Origin: Vigna angularis
Lineage: Eukaryota; Streptophyta; Magnoliopsida; Fabales; Fabaceae
Direction of reading: 5' to 3'
Length of the DNA: 64,000 nucleotides
Assembly: GCF_016808095.1 (NCBI RefSeq)
Contig: NC_068978.1
Location: 25,617,306-25,681,305 of the forward strand
Shown: positions 26,501 to 34,814 of the stretch, piece by piece
Layout of the letters: every line of letters begins with the position of its first letter
How positions within the stretch are numbered: the first letter of the stretch is position 1
Translations under genes and position numbers: made by a program
The notes under the pieces: model-generated
What the model was told of the DNA's origin: nothing
The model's database searches: none
What the model saw: only the letters and a program-made list of their open reading frames with translations

Positions 26501-29500
26501 ACATTTTTTTTAATTTTAACAAATGAAGATGACCAAACCGATCGTGTAACAATTTAGGAGTAGGAGCTGCAACACATGATACAAGGGGATGAGATCCAAA
26601 ATGGTATAATCCTCCCGCTTCATATCCTTCTCCAATCCGTTTCCTTGTCCCACGCTCCTGTATAACAAAGGAGTTGTTATCAAAGGTTATTGAACAATTT
26701 AATGAGTTGGTTAACTGACTCAAGGAAATCAAATTGAAAGGACAGTTAGGAACAAATAGAACATATTGGAGATTTAAGGATGGAGACAGAGAGACATGAC
26801 CAATGCCCTTTGATGAGACTTTTGAACCATTTGCAAGGGTTATTAAATGAGATTTTTCTTGAAAAGAAAGGGTTGAGAACAAAGAGGTATTACCGGGGAT
26901 ATGATCAGAAGCACCCGAATCAATACCCAGGAAGTTTGATCTTTGGTAGATTGAGAAATGCACACTGTACTTGAAGATGTTTGTGCCATGCTATTGGATT
27001 TTAACCGTAGGTACTCCTGATATTCATCTTCAGTAAATTTTGAATTGAAGGGTTAGACTGAGAGATATTAGCGGTTTTTGGAGGAAAACCATGCAAGAAG
27101 TAGCAATTCTCTTGGGTATGACCCATCCTTTTGCAATGTGTGCACGGACCTCGCCCTCGACCTCCACGTCCTCCTCCTCTAGTACCACGTCCTCTTCCGC
27201 GTGCGATAATCATGGCAGATTGCTCTACTGCCCCAAAAGTTTCTTGAGGGTGTGGCATCGGAACCCGAACAAGACGTGTGGTCAAGGATTCCATGGAGGG
27301 AACTTCATGACTGGTTAGAAGTTGATCTCGGATATGAGCAAGGTCGGGATGCAGAGCTCGTAGAATCATTACCATATAATACTTGTCTAACCTTGTTTTG
27401 ATATCTTCAGAAGATCCTGCTTCTAAAAACATCCGCAATTCTTCAGTAGCGGATTGGGCTTCAGCCATAAAAGATACCATATCATGATTCTCCATTTTAA
27501 GGGATGCAAGTTTATTTGTCGTGTCATACAGACGTTGAATGTCATTGGCATAAATGCTTTGAGCTTTCTTCCAAAAATAGTGACATGTCTTGAAAGCTCT
27601 AAGGGATATGAAGATTTGTGGTTCTACGGATTGCCACAACAAAGCACACAGTTGGAAATCTGCTTGTTTCCATTGATCTACTTTTTCAGCTGGTACGTGT
27701 GTTCCATCTTGCTCAAGATGATCATAACATCCGTGGCCAAGAAACCACATTTCAACAGCAGCAGACCAAGATAAATAATTTTTCCCATTCAGTTTTTCAG
27801 AAGTGATATTGGGACTTCCTGACAATGAGATAATGCTGCCAGTTGCCATTGCACGGTGTCTATAAATCTGAACTCTAAGAAAAAAAGCGGCAGTTTATTG
27901 AGGCAACAGCGACAAAATCCTTACTTAACCTGCTCAAGAGCTCACAAGATGAGACCATTCATAGAGTTGCTACAATGGCTGCTATGGAGGGACAAAACAG
28001 AGAGAGGAAGGTCCGGCGAGTCGACCGGAAGTAGCACGAAGTGATTCCGACGTCGGAACGGCGACGCGTGAACAGTACACGCCCAAGCTCAGTTGGAGAA
28101 AGGTGGCGCGTGGAGGCGCGTGGAGAGGATTCTTGGACTGATTCCGACGGGGTTATCTGTCGCTCGGAGAGGCGCTCCAGATCTGCTGGTCGCCGGACGA
28201 AACTGGGTTGACCGACGACGGCGGACGGCGGCGGACGGCGGAGTAAGGGGGATAGGCAACGACGGAAGGTGGCAATATGTGGTGATGGGTGTGCCAAACA
28301 GTGAATAAAGTTTGAAAAAAAAAAGAGGTTATATATGATTATGGTAGATGGTGAGTGATAATGGTGGAGCTATATCTGATAGCTTAACTGAGAAAGGAAA
28401 AAAAGAACCAGAGCGGGTGATCCCGCTCTGATACCATATTGAATGAGCACAGAAATCATAAAAACATATTATTGAATGAGAGAGCTTACTACTCCTCATA
28501 CATTAGCATTACATTTATAGGGGAAAGAAAGTAACTACCCATTTCCTTTCCAACTCACTTTGGTTGGAACACAACTCACACACAGCTCATACTGACAGCA
28601 CACACACAGCTCACACTAATCATTCAATAATTCTAACACTACTCAACAACTAACTGAAACACTAAGGGTCCTAATATATAGGCCCGTTTCCCGCCCCCTC
28701 ACTTAACTGAATAGCAGTTAAGTAGTTAAGTGTTTTGTTTCGCCTTCCTCCTCTCATAGACTCTCCATGTCCTAACAAAAATAAAGAATGCTTGATTACT
28801 TGACCCGCAATTAGAAATGTTTACACCATGATAAACAAGAATGGACCCAAGGAATCAAGTGGATCAACTTGTCCCCTATCAAAGCCAGTTAACTACTTAG
28901 GTTGATAGACATATAGACAGAATGTAAAGGGAGTTAGTTGGCTATTTATTTCGGCTCTCAAATCCCTCAAGCCCTATTTCTCTCCACTGAGTTTCCCTAA
29001 TCCAGTGGAGTCTGTTCAATAATTGCTCCCCTCCTGTTGGTTCCTATTCTATTAAAAAGAATCTATTAGGATGCTTGACTCCTCTCAGCATCTATTTTCT
29101 TGATAAACACTCTCCTCAATCTCCTCAACCCAGATTTTGCTCAATTATAAAAACATAATAATTAAAAATGAATAAGTACATAAAATAATTAAATCAAACA
29201 AGTTCATCCAAAGTATGCATGGAGACAGGAAGACAGGAAAAATATTCAAAAATATATTACCTCCATGAAGCTCTTGTAAACCGCCAAATATATATGATGG
29301 ACGTCTTGGTGTACCTCATCTACCTTCAGTTCTTTTGCTATAATCTCCTTTCCAAAATGCTAGACAGAAAACACAATCTAAATATAATTATCAAGGAATA
29401 TAGTATTCACATTTAGAATAAAATTTCCCACAAACAATTTAACATTATACAAAACAGAGGAATTCACCACTGTGCAATCGAGGTAAATGACATAAGCAAG

Positions 29501-30742
29501 AAGTTATAATAAAGCCATAACAAAAATAGGTGGTTTAGATGAGAATTTTACCTTATAAACAAGACCAGCACTGCTCAATTTAGTGGAGAAACCATGCCCA
29601 AAAACTTCTTCAAAACCCTTCTGATGATGATCATACCGATCTCGGGCAGGGTCATAGACTCCCCCAACATCAAGAACAGCATCAAGACCCTCCAAAACCT
29701 ACAGATCCAAAGTTCAATTTATGAAAAAAAACTTAAAACAGATATTACGCCACAAACTTCCACTCCATTCATTCGCTAAAGTCTACCCTAAACACAGGGC
29801 AACGTAAAAAAACCAACGGCAGCAACAATATAAAAGCTTAAGACAACTTCCCAACAAAATTTCCACTGCCCCTCCCATTCATGATTCAATGACAATATAA
29901 AGAAAACTCCCTCAACAAACCAAAATGCCGGCAACTCAAAAGGAAACACCCTTGTCCACATTTTCTAAGCAACTAAACACGCAAACCGTTAAGGAAATCA
30001 CAAAACTGAAACAAGTGAAATTACTATATGGTCTCCTGCTTCATTATTAACTTATTTTACATTCCCACATTTTCAACAATCGGTGAAAATTTTCGATTTG
30101 GCTTTACTTTTTAGTACGTAAATTTGCTTAAATCCCACAAGGTACCAGGTTCGATAGAGTATGTAAATGTTTGGTTGTTCTCCCATAATAGCTAGCTTTT
30201 GAGGGTGCGTTTCCTAATTACTATGTACTTTCCAATGCGGACATCTCAGCAACCAAACAGATAATTTTTTGGTTTTTCATTAATCAGACCCCCATCCAGA
30301 AAAACATTTTTTTTCTAATCAACCAAAAGAAAATAAAAAGTCATATTTCCCAATACCAAACCAAAAGAAATATTTTCTACCAGCCAAACCCCAAAAATAT
30401 CACACTTGACCATCAACCATACAAAAATACATCATATTTCCTCAGCAATCAAGCAAAAAAAAAAACCTAAAAAAGAGAGAGATGAGAGATGAACCAAACC
30501 TGAGGGTCTCGGGTGCGAACGATTTCGGCGTTGTTAAATCTGTGAGTGAGGCGAATCATGAAGCAGCCAAGGGCCTCGTCGCAGTGAAAACTTCCATTGT
30601 GAGTGCCCACGCGCTTCAGAGGCGCGTGAACGGGTAAGCCGGAAGAGAAGGAGAGTGATGTTTGGTTTGCCATGAGAAGAAGTGGAAGGGTGTGTTTGAG
30701 AAGATGGGATTTGATAAATGGTTTTGCCGTCACAGCCCACAT
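14533..30742 (-). CDS. MYG1: MYG1-type metal-dependent hydrolase / exonuclease, copy 1 (7 exons)
   Basis: UPF0160/MYG1 family; the animal member is a 3'-5' RNA exonuclease working in mitochondria and nucleus, and the plant role is inferred. Exons, all minus strand with GT/AG introns in phase 0: 30500-30742, 29552-29698, 29261-29359, 22086-22277, 21850-21969, 20676-20747, 14533-14757 (TAG stop), giving 365 residues. Start chosen at 30,742 because residues 1-24 contain no acid and are basic/hydrophobic like a mitochondrial presequence; the alternative Met at 30,673 gives 342 residues. Family motifs: [12 protein letters not shown] about 46-56, DVGGVYD about 91-97 and the metal-binding DHHQK at 104-108; the C-terminal block with [12 protein letters not shown] is intact. 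Introns 3 (about 7 kb) and 6 (about 5.9 kb) are swollen by transposons. Exon limits come from splice signals and family continuity, without transcripts. Confidence 0.92.
14938..15010 (+). mobile_element. decayed TRIM LTR fragment in MYG1 intron 6
   Basis: Aligns by eye with the middle-to-end of the intact TRIM LTR at 24,202: caatcttacaaaatcagttt against cacc-ttacaagccggttt, then tgtgccttagta against taggcataaact. No ends or target duplication remain. Confidence 0.45.
15478..15720 (+). mobile_element. old truncated TRIM in MYG1 intron 6
   Basis: Starts tgtggaagaactcacattga, the diverged form of the TRIM LTR start (tgttggaagtcccacatcga). It continues with the LTR end actggttttgtaaagttaaa, a worn primer-binding site (tgatataagagtc for tggtatcagagcc), the internal acctatcctaataaggt, and gaatgggtg where the purine tract should be. 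The second LTR is missing. Much older than the TRIM in intron 3. Confidence 0.65.
16698..17274. other. unassigned intron 6 sequence
   Basis: A 106-codon frame at 16,698-17,018 is rich in Ser and Leu with no recognised domain. It lies deep inside intron 6 and recurs only as part of the segmental duplication. No gene is supported. Confidence 0.4.
17275..18780 (+). mobile_element. decayed Ty1/copia 5' end (LTR, PBS, gag fragment), + strand
   Basis: LTR about 17,275-17,420 begins TGTTGTT and is followed by a primer-binding-like ttggtaccaaagctc at 17,421. The leader and a stop-ridden gag follow: FQIWNNDDS around 18,150 and EIWEDLTNT around 18,250 match copia gag (UBN2-like), and the zinc-knuckle remnant [14 protein letters not shown] lies near 18,580. 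There is no pol. A relic of the same family points the opposite way at 19,101-20,569. Confidence 0.7.
18461..18760 (+). repeat. 150-bp direct tandem duplication inside the gag relic
   Basis: gactttctacattgtccgag starts at both 18,461 and 18,611, and the two 150-bp units appear identical. The length is 50 codons, so the zinc-knuckle segment is duplicated in frame. The near-identity means it is younger than the decay of the host relic. Confidence 0.92.
18781..19100. other. junction between the two convergent copia relics
   Basis: Residual retroelement-like text without open frame. No pol domain could be recognised. Confidence 0.4.
19101..20569 (-). mobile_element. decayed Ty1/copia 5' end (LTR, PBS, gag fragment), - strand
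   Basis: On the minus strand the LTR (about 20,569 down to 20,436) begins TGTTGTT, ends next to ttggtaccggagctc, and shares agggtt-agttctctatat with the + relic. The gag follows in pieces: [14 protein letters not shown] near 19,730, [13 protein letters not shown] near 19,370, and the knuckle [15 protein letters not shown] near 19,190, where the last Cys is replaced by Trp. Stops and frame changes separate the pieces; pol is absent. Confidence 0.7.
20790..21231 (-). mobile_element. truncated copia 5' LTR plus leader in MYG1 intron 5
   Basis: The minus strand reads an LTR of about 244 bp beginning TGTTAG (21,231) and ending TTTGATA, directly followed by tggtatcaggag, a near-perfect initiator-tRNA-Met primer site at about 20,976-20,987. 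About 190 bp of leader remains, then the element stops. Ends inferred; no target duplication seen. Confidence 0.5.
21424..21557. repeat. 68-bp direct tandem duplication in MYG1 intron 5
   Basis: ctgcttccactga-tatattt starts at 21,424 and 21,492. The units differ at a few positions (tta/ttg, cat/cattat, att/cct). Confidence 0.8.
22870..22960 (+). mobile_element. decayed TRIM LTR/PBS fragment in MYG1 intron 3
   Basis: aaaccagttttgtgagattg then aattagacttacatag and tgatacagc resemble the LTR end and primer site of the TRIM at 24,202. Very worn; assigned by pattern only. Confidence 0.4.
23212..23413 (-). repeat. 3' LTR of the copia element (202 bp)
   Basis: Minus strand starts TGTTAGAATTATTGAATGA and ends CATTCAATA. 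The motif ATTGAATGA occurs near both ends in opposite orientation. Differs from the 5' LTR at two positions (aac/agc near the left end; gagg/gaga). Confidence 0.95.
23421..24201 (-). pseudogene. copia RNase H region, frameshifted
   Basis: The first part (24,201 down to about 23,810) holds the reverse-transcriptase tail and RNase H start, with [19 protein letters not shown] and [21 protein letters not shown] frame change near 23,800-23,830 precedes [44 protein letters not shown] and DMLTK, the usual copia C-terminus. When the TRIM is discounted the first part is in frame with the reverse transcriptase upstream. Confidence 0.9.
24202..24588 (+). mobile_element. intact TRIM retrotransposon nested in the copia RT (387 bp)
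   Basis: Two 120-bp LTRs (24,202-24,321 and 24,469-24,588), each starting TGTTGGAAGTCCCACATCGA and ending ctaata, appear identical. The primer site tggtatcagagcc (24,322-24,334) follows the first LTR directly; the purine tract gaagggggtg (24,459-24,468) precedes the second. The 5-bp target duplication TATAT flanks it (24,197-24,201 and 24,589-24,593). No coding capacity, as expected for a TRIM. Inserted opposite to the copia element. Confidence 0.97.
24594..25317 (-). pseudogene. copia reverse transcriptase region, interrupted
   Basis: Contains the conserved [54 protein letters not shown] and the catalytic YVDDIVITG. It runs in a different frame from the integrase segment upstream (change near 25,290) and is cut at 24,594 by the TRIM. 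Confidence 0.92.
25155..26963 (-). pseudogene. copia protease-integrase region, frame-disrupted
   Basis: The protease active site DSGASDH lies near the start. The GAG-pre-integrase finger follows ([17 protein letters not shown]), then the integrase core with HSDIWGP, the DxxKEY-type LRSDNAKEY and the glutamate of [12 protein letters not shown]. The Pro/Ser-rich linker and GKGTR-like RKGTRSTR region come next. The genuine domain ends near 25,290; residues beyond are out-of-frame. The upstream part opens with a stop in this frame and no ATG, so translation from gag is impossible without frame changes. Confidence 0.92.
27001..27849 (-). pseudogene. copia gag, C-terminally frameshifted (282 codons)
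   Basis: Starts [11 protein letters not shown] shortly after the leader. The Copia-like N-terminal segment ([19 protein letters not shown]) is followed by the UBN2-type gag, an RG-rich stretch and a CCHC knuckle [14 protein letters not shown], all intact. It then runs out of frame and stops at 27,001, whereas protease opens in another frame at 26,963. Gag itself could still be made; a gag-pol polyprotein could not. Confidence 0.9.
27850..28436 (-). other. copia 5' leader with GC-rich tract and primer-binding site
   Basis: About 590 bases between the 5' LTR and gag. The primer site (minus strand tggtatcagagc, 28,425-28,436) matches the initiator tRNA-Met 3' end and touches the LTR. The stretch 28,010-28,260 is unusually GC-rich for this window, with cggacggcggcggacggcgg around 28,220, and could form strong RNA structure. 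It probably matters for packaging or translation (inference). Confidence 0.75.
28437..28638 (-). repeat. 5' LTR of the copia element (202 bp)
   Basis: Same structure as the LTR at 23,212 with two substitutions. It borders the primer site on one side and the target duplication CTACT on the other. Confidence 0.95.
28644..29260. other. remaining MYG1 intron 3 sequence
   Basis: Non-coding intron text to the donor at 29,259-29,260. A small inverted repeat, cacttaact ... agttaagtg (about 28,699-28,732), could fold as a hairpin. Nothing else recognised. Confidence 0.5.
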
Positions 30743-30752
30743 GCAGTTTTTA

Positions 30753-30863
30753 TTCACTTTCTTCCAACACACGTTTTTCTTCACTTTCTTCTTCCAACAC
30801 ACGTTTTTCTTCACTTTCTTCCAACACACGTTTTTCTTCACTTTCTTCCAACACACGTTTTTC
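30753..30863. repeat. 27-bp minisatellite just upstream of the MYG1 start, 4 units
   Basis: Units start at 30,753, 30,780, 30,810 and 30,837; three are 27 bp and one is 30 bp. Each contains ccaacacacgtttttc. On the MYG1 strand the unit is 9 codons (a CWKKVKKNV-type repeat), open in frame with the MYG1 coding sequence downstream. It sits in the 5' UTR or core promoter. Confidence 0.92.
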
Positions 30864-31022
30864 TTCCATTCTTATACAAAACCCTGTTTTCTGCATTCTG
30901 TAGGGTTTAACCAATGTCTTTACAAATTCTTTTTAGACTTCATTTTCTTTACCAAATTATATTAAGTTTTCTTTTTCTTTTTTTTCTTCTATTCCAATTT
31001 TGTGGGGGTGCAATTTACTACA

Positions 31023-31249
31023 TTAGATACTAACAACATGCGATTTGTAACTTTTTCTTCTTCTAACTGTACTGCTTCTAGTTTTATTAGTTTTATTTAT
31101 TAGGCTATACCTCTCTTTTTCTTCTTGCACCCCCACAAAACCATTAATCCCTAAAATACCCTTTAATCCTATCCTCTCAACCTCGTCAGCCTCTTCCTCA
31201 TCCAAGGCTCCAGCATAATATTCTATCAACAACCTCAGCTCCAACCTTT
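31023..31249. other. upstream region of MYG1 copy 1
   Basis: AT-rich with pyrimidine tracts. A 73-codon minus frame exists in unit 1 but a single C/A change at 31,169 creates a stop in unit 2, so it is not a conserved gene. Promoter elements could not be assigned. Confidence 0.4.
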
Positions 31250-32640
31250 ATTGTCTAATAAGACAAGATTGCTTAACAATTTGTATTTTGAAGTTTAATA
31301 AATGTACCGTATGATCGGACGGTCTACATAGATCATAATCGGTGTGCATGGTCGGTCTCATAAGCGCACAACACGAATATTGATTAAAGAGATTAAGACA
31401 GATCACAAACTAAGCCTACCATATCATAATTGGGCCGAGATTGAAACATTGTTAATCCTAGACCCACACTAGAAAACTATAAATGTAAGTGAAAGGTAAC
31501 ATGTAGGTGGACGCATTTACTGTGCATTAATTACTGTCACTATTATATTGGATAATTGAATGGTTCAATTACTGACTTTGGCATCGGAGAATCTTTAACA
31601 GGTACACACCGACCAGGATAGTGAACCAGGAACGTATAGAGCAAGACCGGACGACGAGGAAGGACAAATTGTGAAGGAGTTTGGTGACTCAGCCCCATAA
31701 CCAAAACAATAAATATTATTTAATGAAATAATATATAATAAAATGAACCATCTAGGATAAATATGCTAAACGTTATAATTATATGAATTTTATTCTAAAT
31801 GTTCAACGTTATTCTAAAAATAAAACTGGCTTAAACATTAAGTATATCGTACTTTTCCTAAACAATTAATAACATCTATAGTATTAAATGTATGTACCAA
31901 TAGTACTTTTTTGTCTATTGTGTTGTGTTTTCTTTATCTGCGTGGATCACAAAAGTACAAAACTTTTTTCAAATGTTTTACACTGGATCATAAGAACGTT
32001 AAGAGATAGGAAGACATTTTGAGAATGTTTCTTCAAGTGTTTTATGCTCTACTCATCCGTACAAGTTATTTCTACAAAAACACATAACATCTGACTCCAT
32101 ACCAAAAGGCTACCTACTTAAGGAAAAGTCAATGCATATGAGTAATGGATTTTTCGAAAGAAAGTGAATCACATGAATAGAAGATAACAAGAATAATGCT
32201 TTGAATTTTACGATGTCATTCTCTTTTAAGCTTTCATTGTCTAGAAATTTCTTTGGAAAAGAAAAGTTTTATTACAAGTCTTCAGATTTCTTTGTATTGA
32301 AAACTTATCCTCTTTACGAGAATTATAATCTATACTTGTTTTGTAAAAACACCTTTGTTGTGTCTGTATATTCAGAAGTGAATTAAAACACTTAGTTGTT
32401 TAACTCAATGAAGTTAAATGGTCTAATACTAATTAGTTGGACTAGTGAGATATTAGGACTAGTGAAACTTATATAACTAATGGGTTAGTTATAAAACCAA
32501 GAGTGGTTAAATTCCTTGTAATCTTTTGAAATATTAGTGGAATCTCTTAAGAGTGGTTAAGAAAGAACTGGATGTAGCTTAGTTTGTTGCTTAAGGGTGT
32601 TTTAAGGGGTCATCAAGTTGTTTGGTTGTCTTTCAAATAA
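31250..32640 (+). mobile_element. LTR-retrotransposon remnants upstream of MYG1 copy 1
   Basis: Composite: 31,300-31,720 has ttactgtgcattaattactg and ttactgactttggcatcgga, then caggtacacaccgacc, resembling the ends of legume LTRs. 31,970-32,600 resembles the remnants at 4,697-5,187 and 9,930-10,560 and ends with ctggatgtagct, a SIRE-like U5 signature. No coding domain. Family names are pattern-based. Confidence 0.45.
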
Positions 32641-33511
32641 GGGAAACCAATTGTTTTACTGTTTGTGAGTTTTATAAATCTGATGTTGTTGGTATGTTGA
32701 TTGAATCTGATTAGTGTTTATGCCTGAATTGAATTGAGTTTTATTGTTATTTGGACTATTGTGACTAAGAGAACTAAAGAGTTGAACAATTGAGCAAATT
32801 AGTATAATTTTTAATATATAAAAACCGTGTTGAACCAACTCTCTAAAAAACGAATACCAACTTGAGCAATTTATCAGGTCCAAGTTCACTTTAATAAAAA
32901 ATTTCAGTTTGTTGTAAACTGATATAGCATTGGGCAGTACTAGTTGGGCATTGAGCGCAAGCTTAATTGTGTAAGTTTAGAAGCAATATAGCTTTAGACG
33001 GTTGAATGCCTAATTTTACTAATGCTTTGGCGGTGAGCGGTGAGCGGTAGCAGGGCACCGTTGAGTGTCATCTCTCACTTTAGCTCTAGAGAAATTTAAT
33101 TCGAGGATGCTCAACGACATATGGGTGTTGGTCAGAGTGACTTTTTGCGAGAAAAATAGTATTGACATTAAGATTGACGCTGAATGCCACCTTTTATGAG
33201 AAGTCTAGCATTGTGTGCCACCTTTGAGCGTCAATATGTATGATTGATTTATCTTTCTTGGTTTTTTGACATTGATTTATATCGTTTTTAAGTAAGTTTG
33301 AAAGCATGATAATTGAGTGTGTGGTAATGAGAATTTTGTCATGAATACATTTGAAAATGTTAAGAGGATTTCAAGGAGAAATCTCTAGGTGGTGATGATG
33401 TTTAGTGTATGCATAGTCATATGGGAGTTTAGAAAGAAAGTATTTTGATATTCTACTAACCATTCAACTCATACAAAGAAGAATGATGAGGAAGAGAATG
33501 GAAGGAGGTCC
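32641..33511. other. right end of unit 1, repeat-like, no gene
   Basis: Stretch 32,930-33,240 repeats short ggtgagcgg, gcattgag and tgagcgtc-type motifs common in decayed retroelements. The unit ends gaaggaggtcc at 33,511, directly joined to the tagtaatg start of unit 2. Confidence 0.45.
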
Positions 33512-34814
33512 TAGTAATGACACACTTTATTGAAGAACACTTTACATAAATTATTGTTGTAATTTATGTTTCTTTCAAAGATTTCAGATTTCAGTTGGGA
33601 AACGCACCAATGAGGGGAACAATTCCTTTAATCCAAATACTCTTTAATTATTTGAGTACGCAAATGGTAAAATATTCCGAGTTCTCTAATTCGTTAGAAT
33701 TAAAAAAGACAAATTAATTTGTTAGAATATAGAAATCAATAAAATAACTATTCTTCCAATTTTGATTTAATGTTTCAATGTTTAAAATGTGCAATTGTTG
33801 TATTGTTTTGTGCTATACTCTCATTAAATTAACTTTGAAAAACTAATTTTCTACTAAAATGTATTTTTTAAACTAATTTAATATAAAGTAGTAAAAAAGT
33901 TTAAAAACTAATTATTCAAGACTAAATCCTACTTTTCTATTTTTCAAAACTAAATAGTTCATTTATTTACAAATTTATTCAAAACTCTTTTACATGCATG
34001 AACTCAATCTAATTTGAGGAATTGTTCTCCTTTAAAACATAAACTGCATGTAAAATTATACTATGAAACAACTTTTACCTTTTTAATCTCTATTTAAATA
34101 TAGTTCTTTTAGTATTTTTACAAGCTACTTTTGTTTATTTTTCCTTTTACTATTTGACTTACAGACGACAAACTAAAAAAATTGAAATAGAATGTACAAG
34201 AAGTGAATGCTATTTGTGGAGACTAGAGTGAATTCAAAACATGCCACAGGAGTTCACTGTTTCCTCACTTACTATAATACAGAATTATGCACCACAATAT
34301 TTTCCTGAAGATCTAATCACAATTAAAGCTTTGTTACAGCTTTGCAATGGTGCCACTGGAGATCATATGTGGCAAATACGAATTCAAATTCTCTGTTGAT
34401 TTCTTTGAGTCTTCAAAATACATTAATATTAATGTAAGTATAATTAAAAAATTTAATATATTTTAAAGACATAACAGAAAAATAGCACAAAAAAACTCAG
34501 CAGAGCATTCAAAAATCCCTGAAAATAGTGTTTCTTTTTGCAATAGTAAGTGGACACACATTCAAAGAGAACAAAATATTTTTTATCGCTATTGCCAAGG
34601 AAAGTAGCTACACTACCAAAATACGAATAGAAGTAATATGGATTCTTAGAATTGGTTTATCGATTTCTGATGTTTCTTATGCTGTCTAAAGAGAACAAAC
34701 AAGAAAATTCATAATCCTTAATAGATGATAATAACGTTAAGACCAATAACAGTAATCCATAAATTAAACATCATAAATTAATGACAATAGCCTTTGGTTC
34801 ACATGATCCTTTGT

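Larger units (their letters stand above)
23212..28638 (-). mobile_element. Ty1/copia LTR retrotransposon in MYG1 intron 3, coding-dead
   Basis: Complete by structure: 202-bp LTRs at both ends, the 5-bp target duplication CTACT at 23,207-23,211 and 28,639-28,643, an initiator-Met primer site touching the 5' LTR (28,425-28,436) and a purine tract (gcttgaggggaag on the minus strand) beside the 3' LTR. Total 5,427 bp, of which 392 are a nested TRIM and its target duplication. Domain order gag, protease, integrase, reverse transcriptase, RNase H defines copia. It lies in the same orientation as MYG1, so it is co-transcribed in the pre-mRNA. The LTRs differ at only 2 of 202 positions, yet the coding region has at least four breaks. 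Confidence 0.97.
13230..33511. repeat. tandem segmental duplication, unit 1 (20,282 bp)
   Basis: The whole block recurs at +20,282 with no insertion or deletion that I could find. Shared sequence starts at tagtaatg. Differences from unit 2: eight substitutions crowded in 13,238-13,433, then only about eleven in the next 20 kb (16,417; 16,576; 16,944-16,945; 23,227; 26,004; 26,119; 26,897; 26,947; 28,259; 31,169). None falls in a MYG1 exon. A few others may have been missed by eye. The unit holds one full MYG1 gene and nested retroelements. Confidence 0.97.

Noticed and set aside
27091..27318. Ser/Thr-rich + strand frame
   Set aside because: Antisense of the RG-rich and knuckle part of gag.
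28093..28308. GC-rich frames in the copia leader on both strands
   Set aside because: Non-coding leader composition; no start context or family resemblance.
31023..31244. 73-codon acidic minus frame upstream of MYG1
   Set aside because: A stop in the otherwise identical unit 2 copy; no domain.
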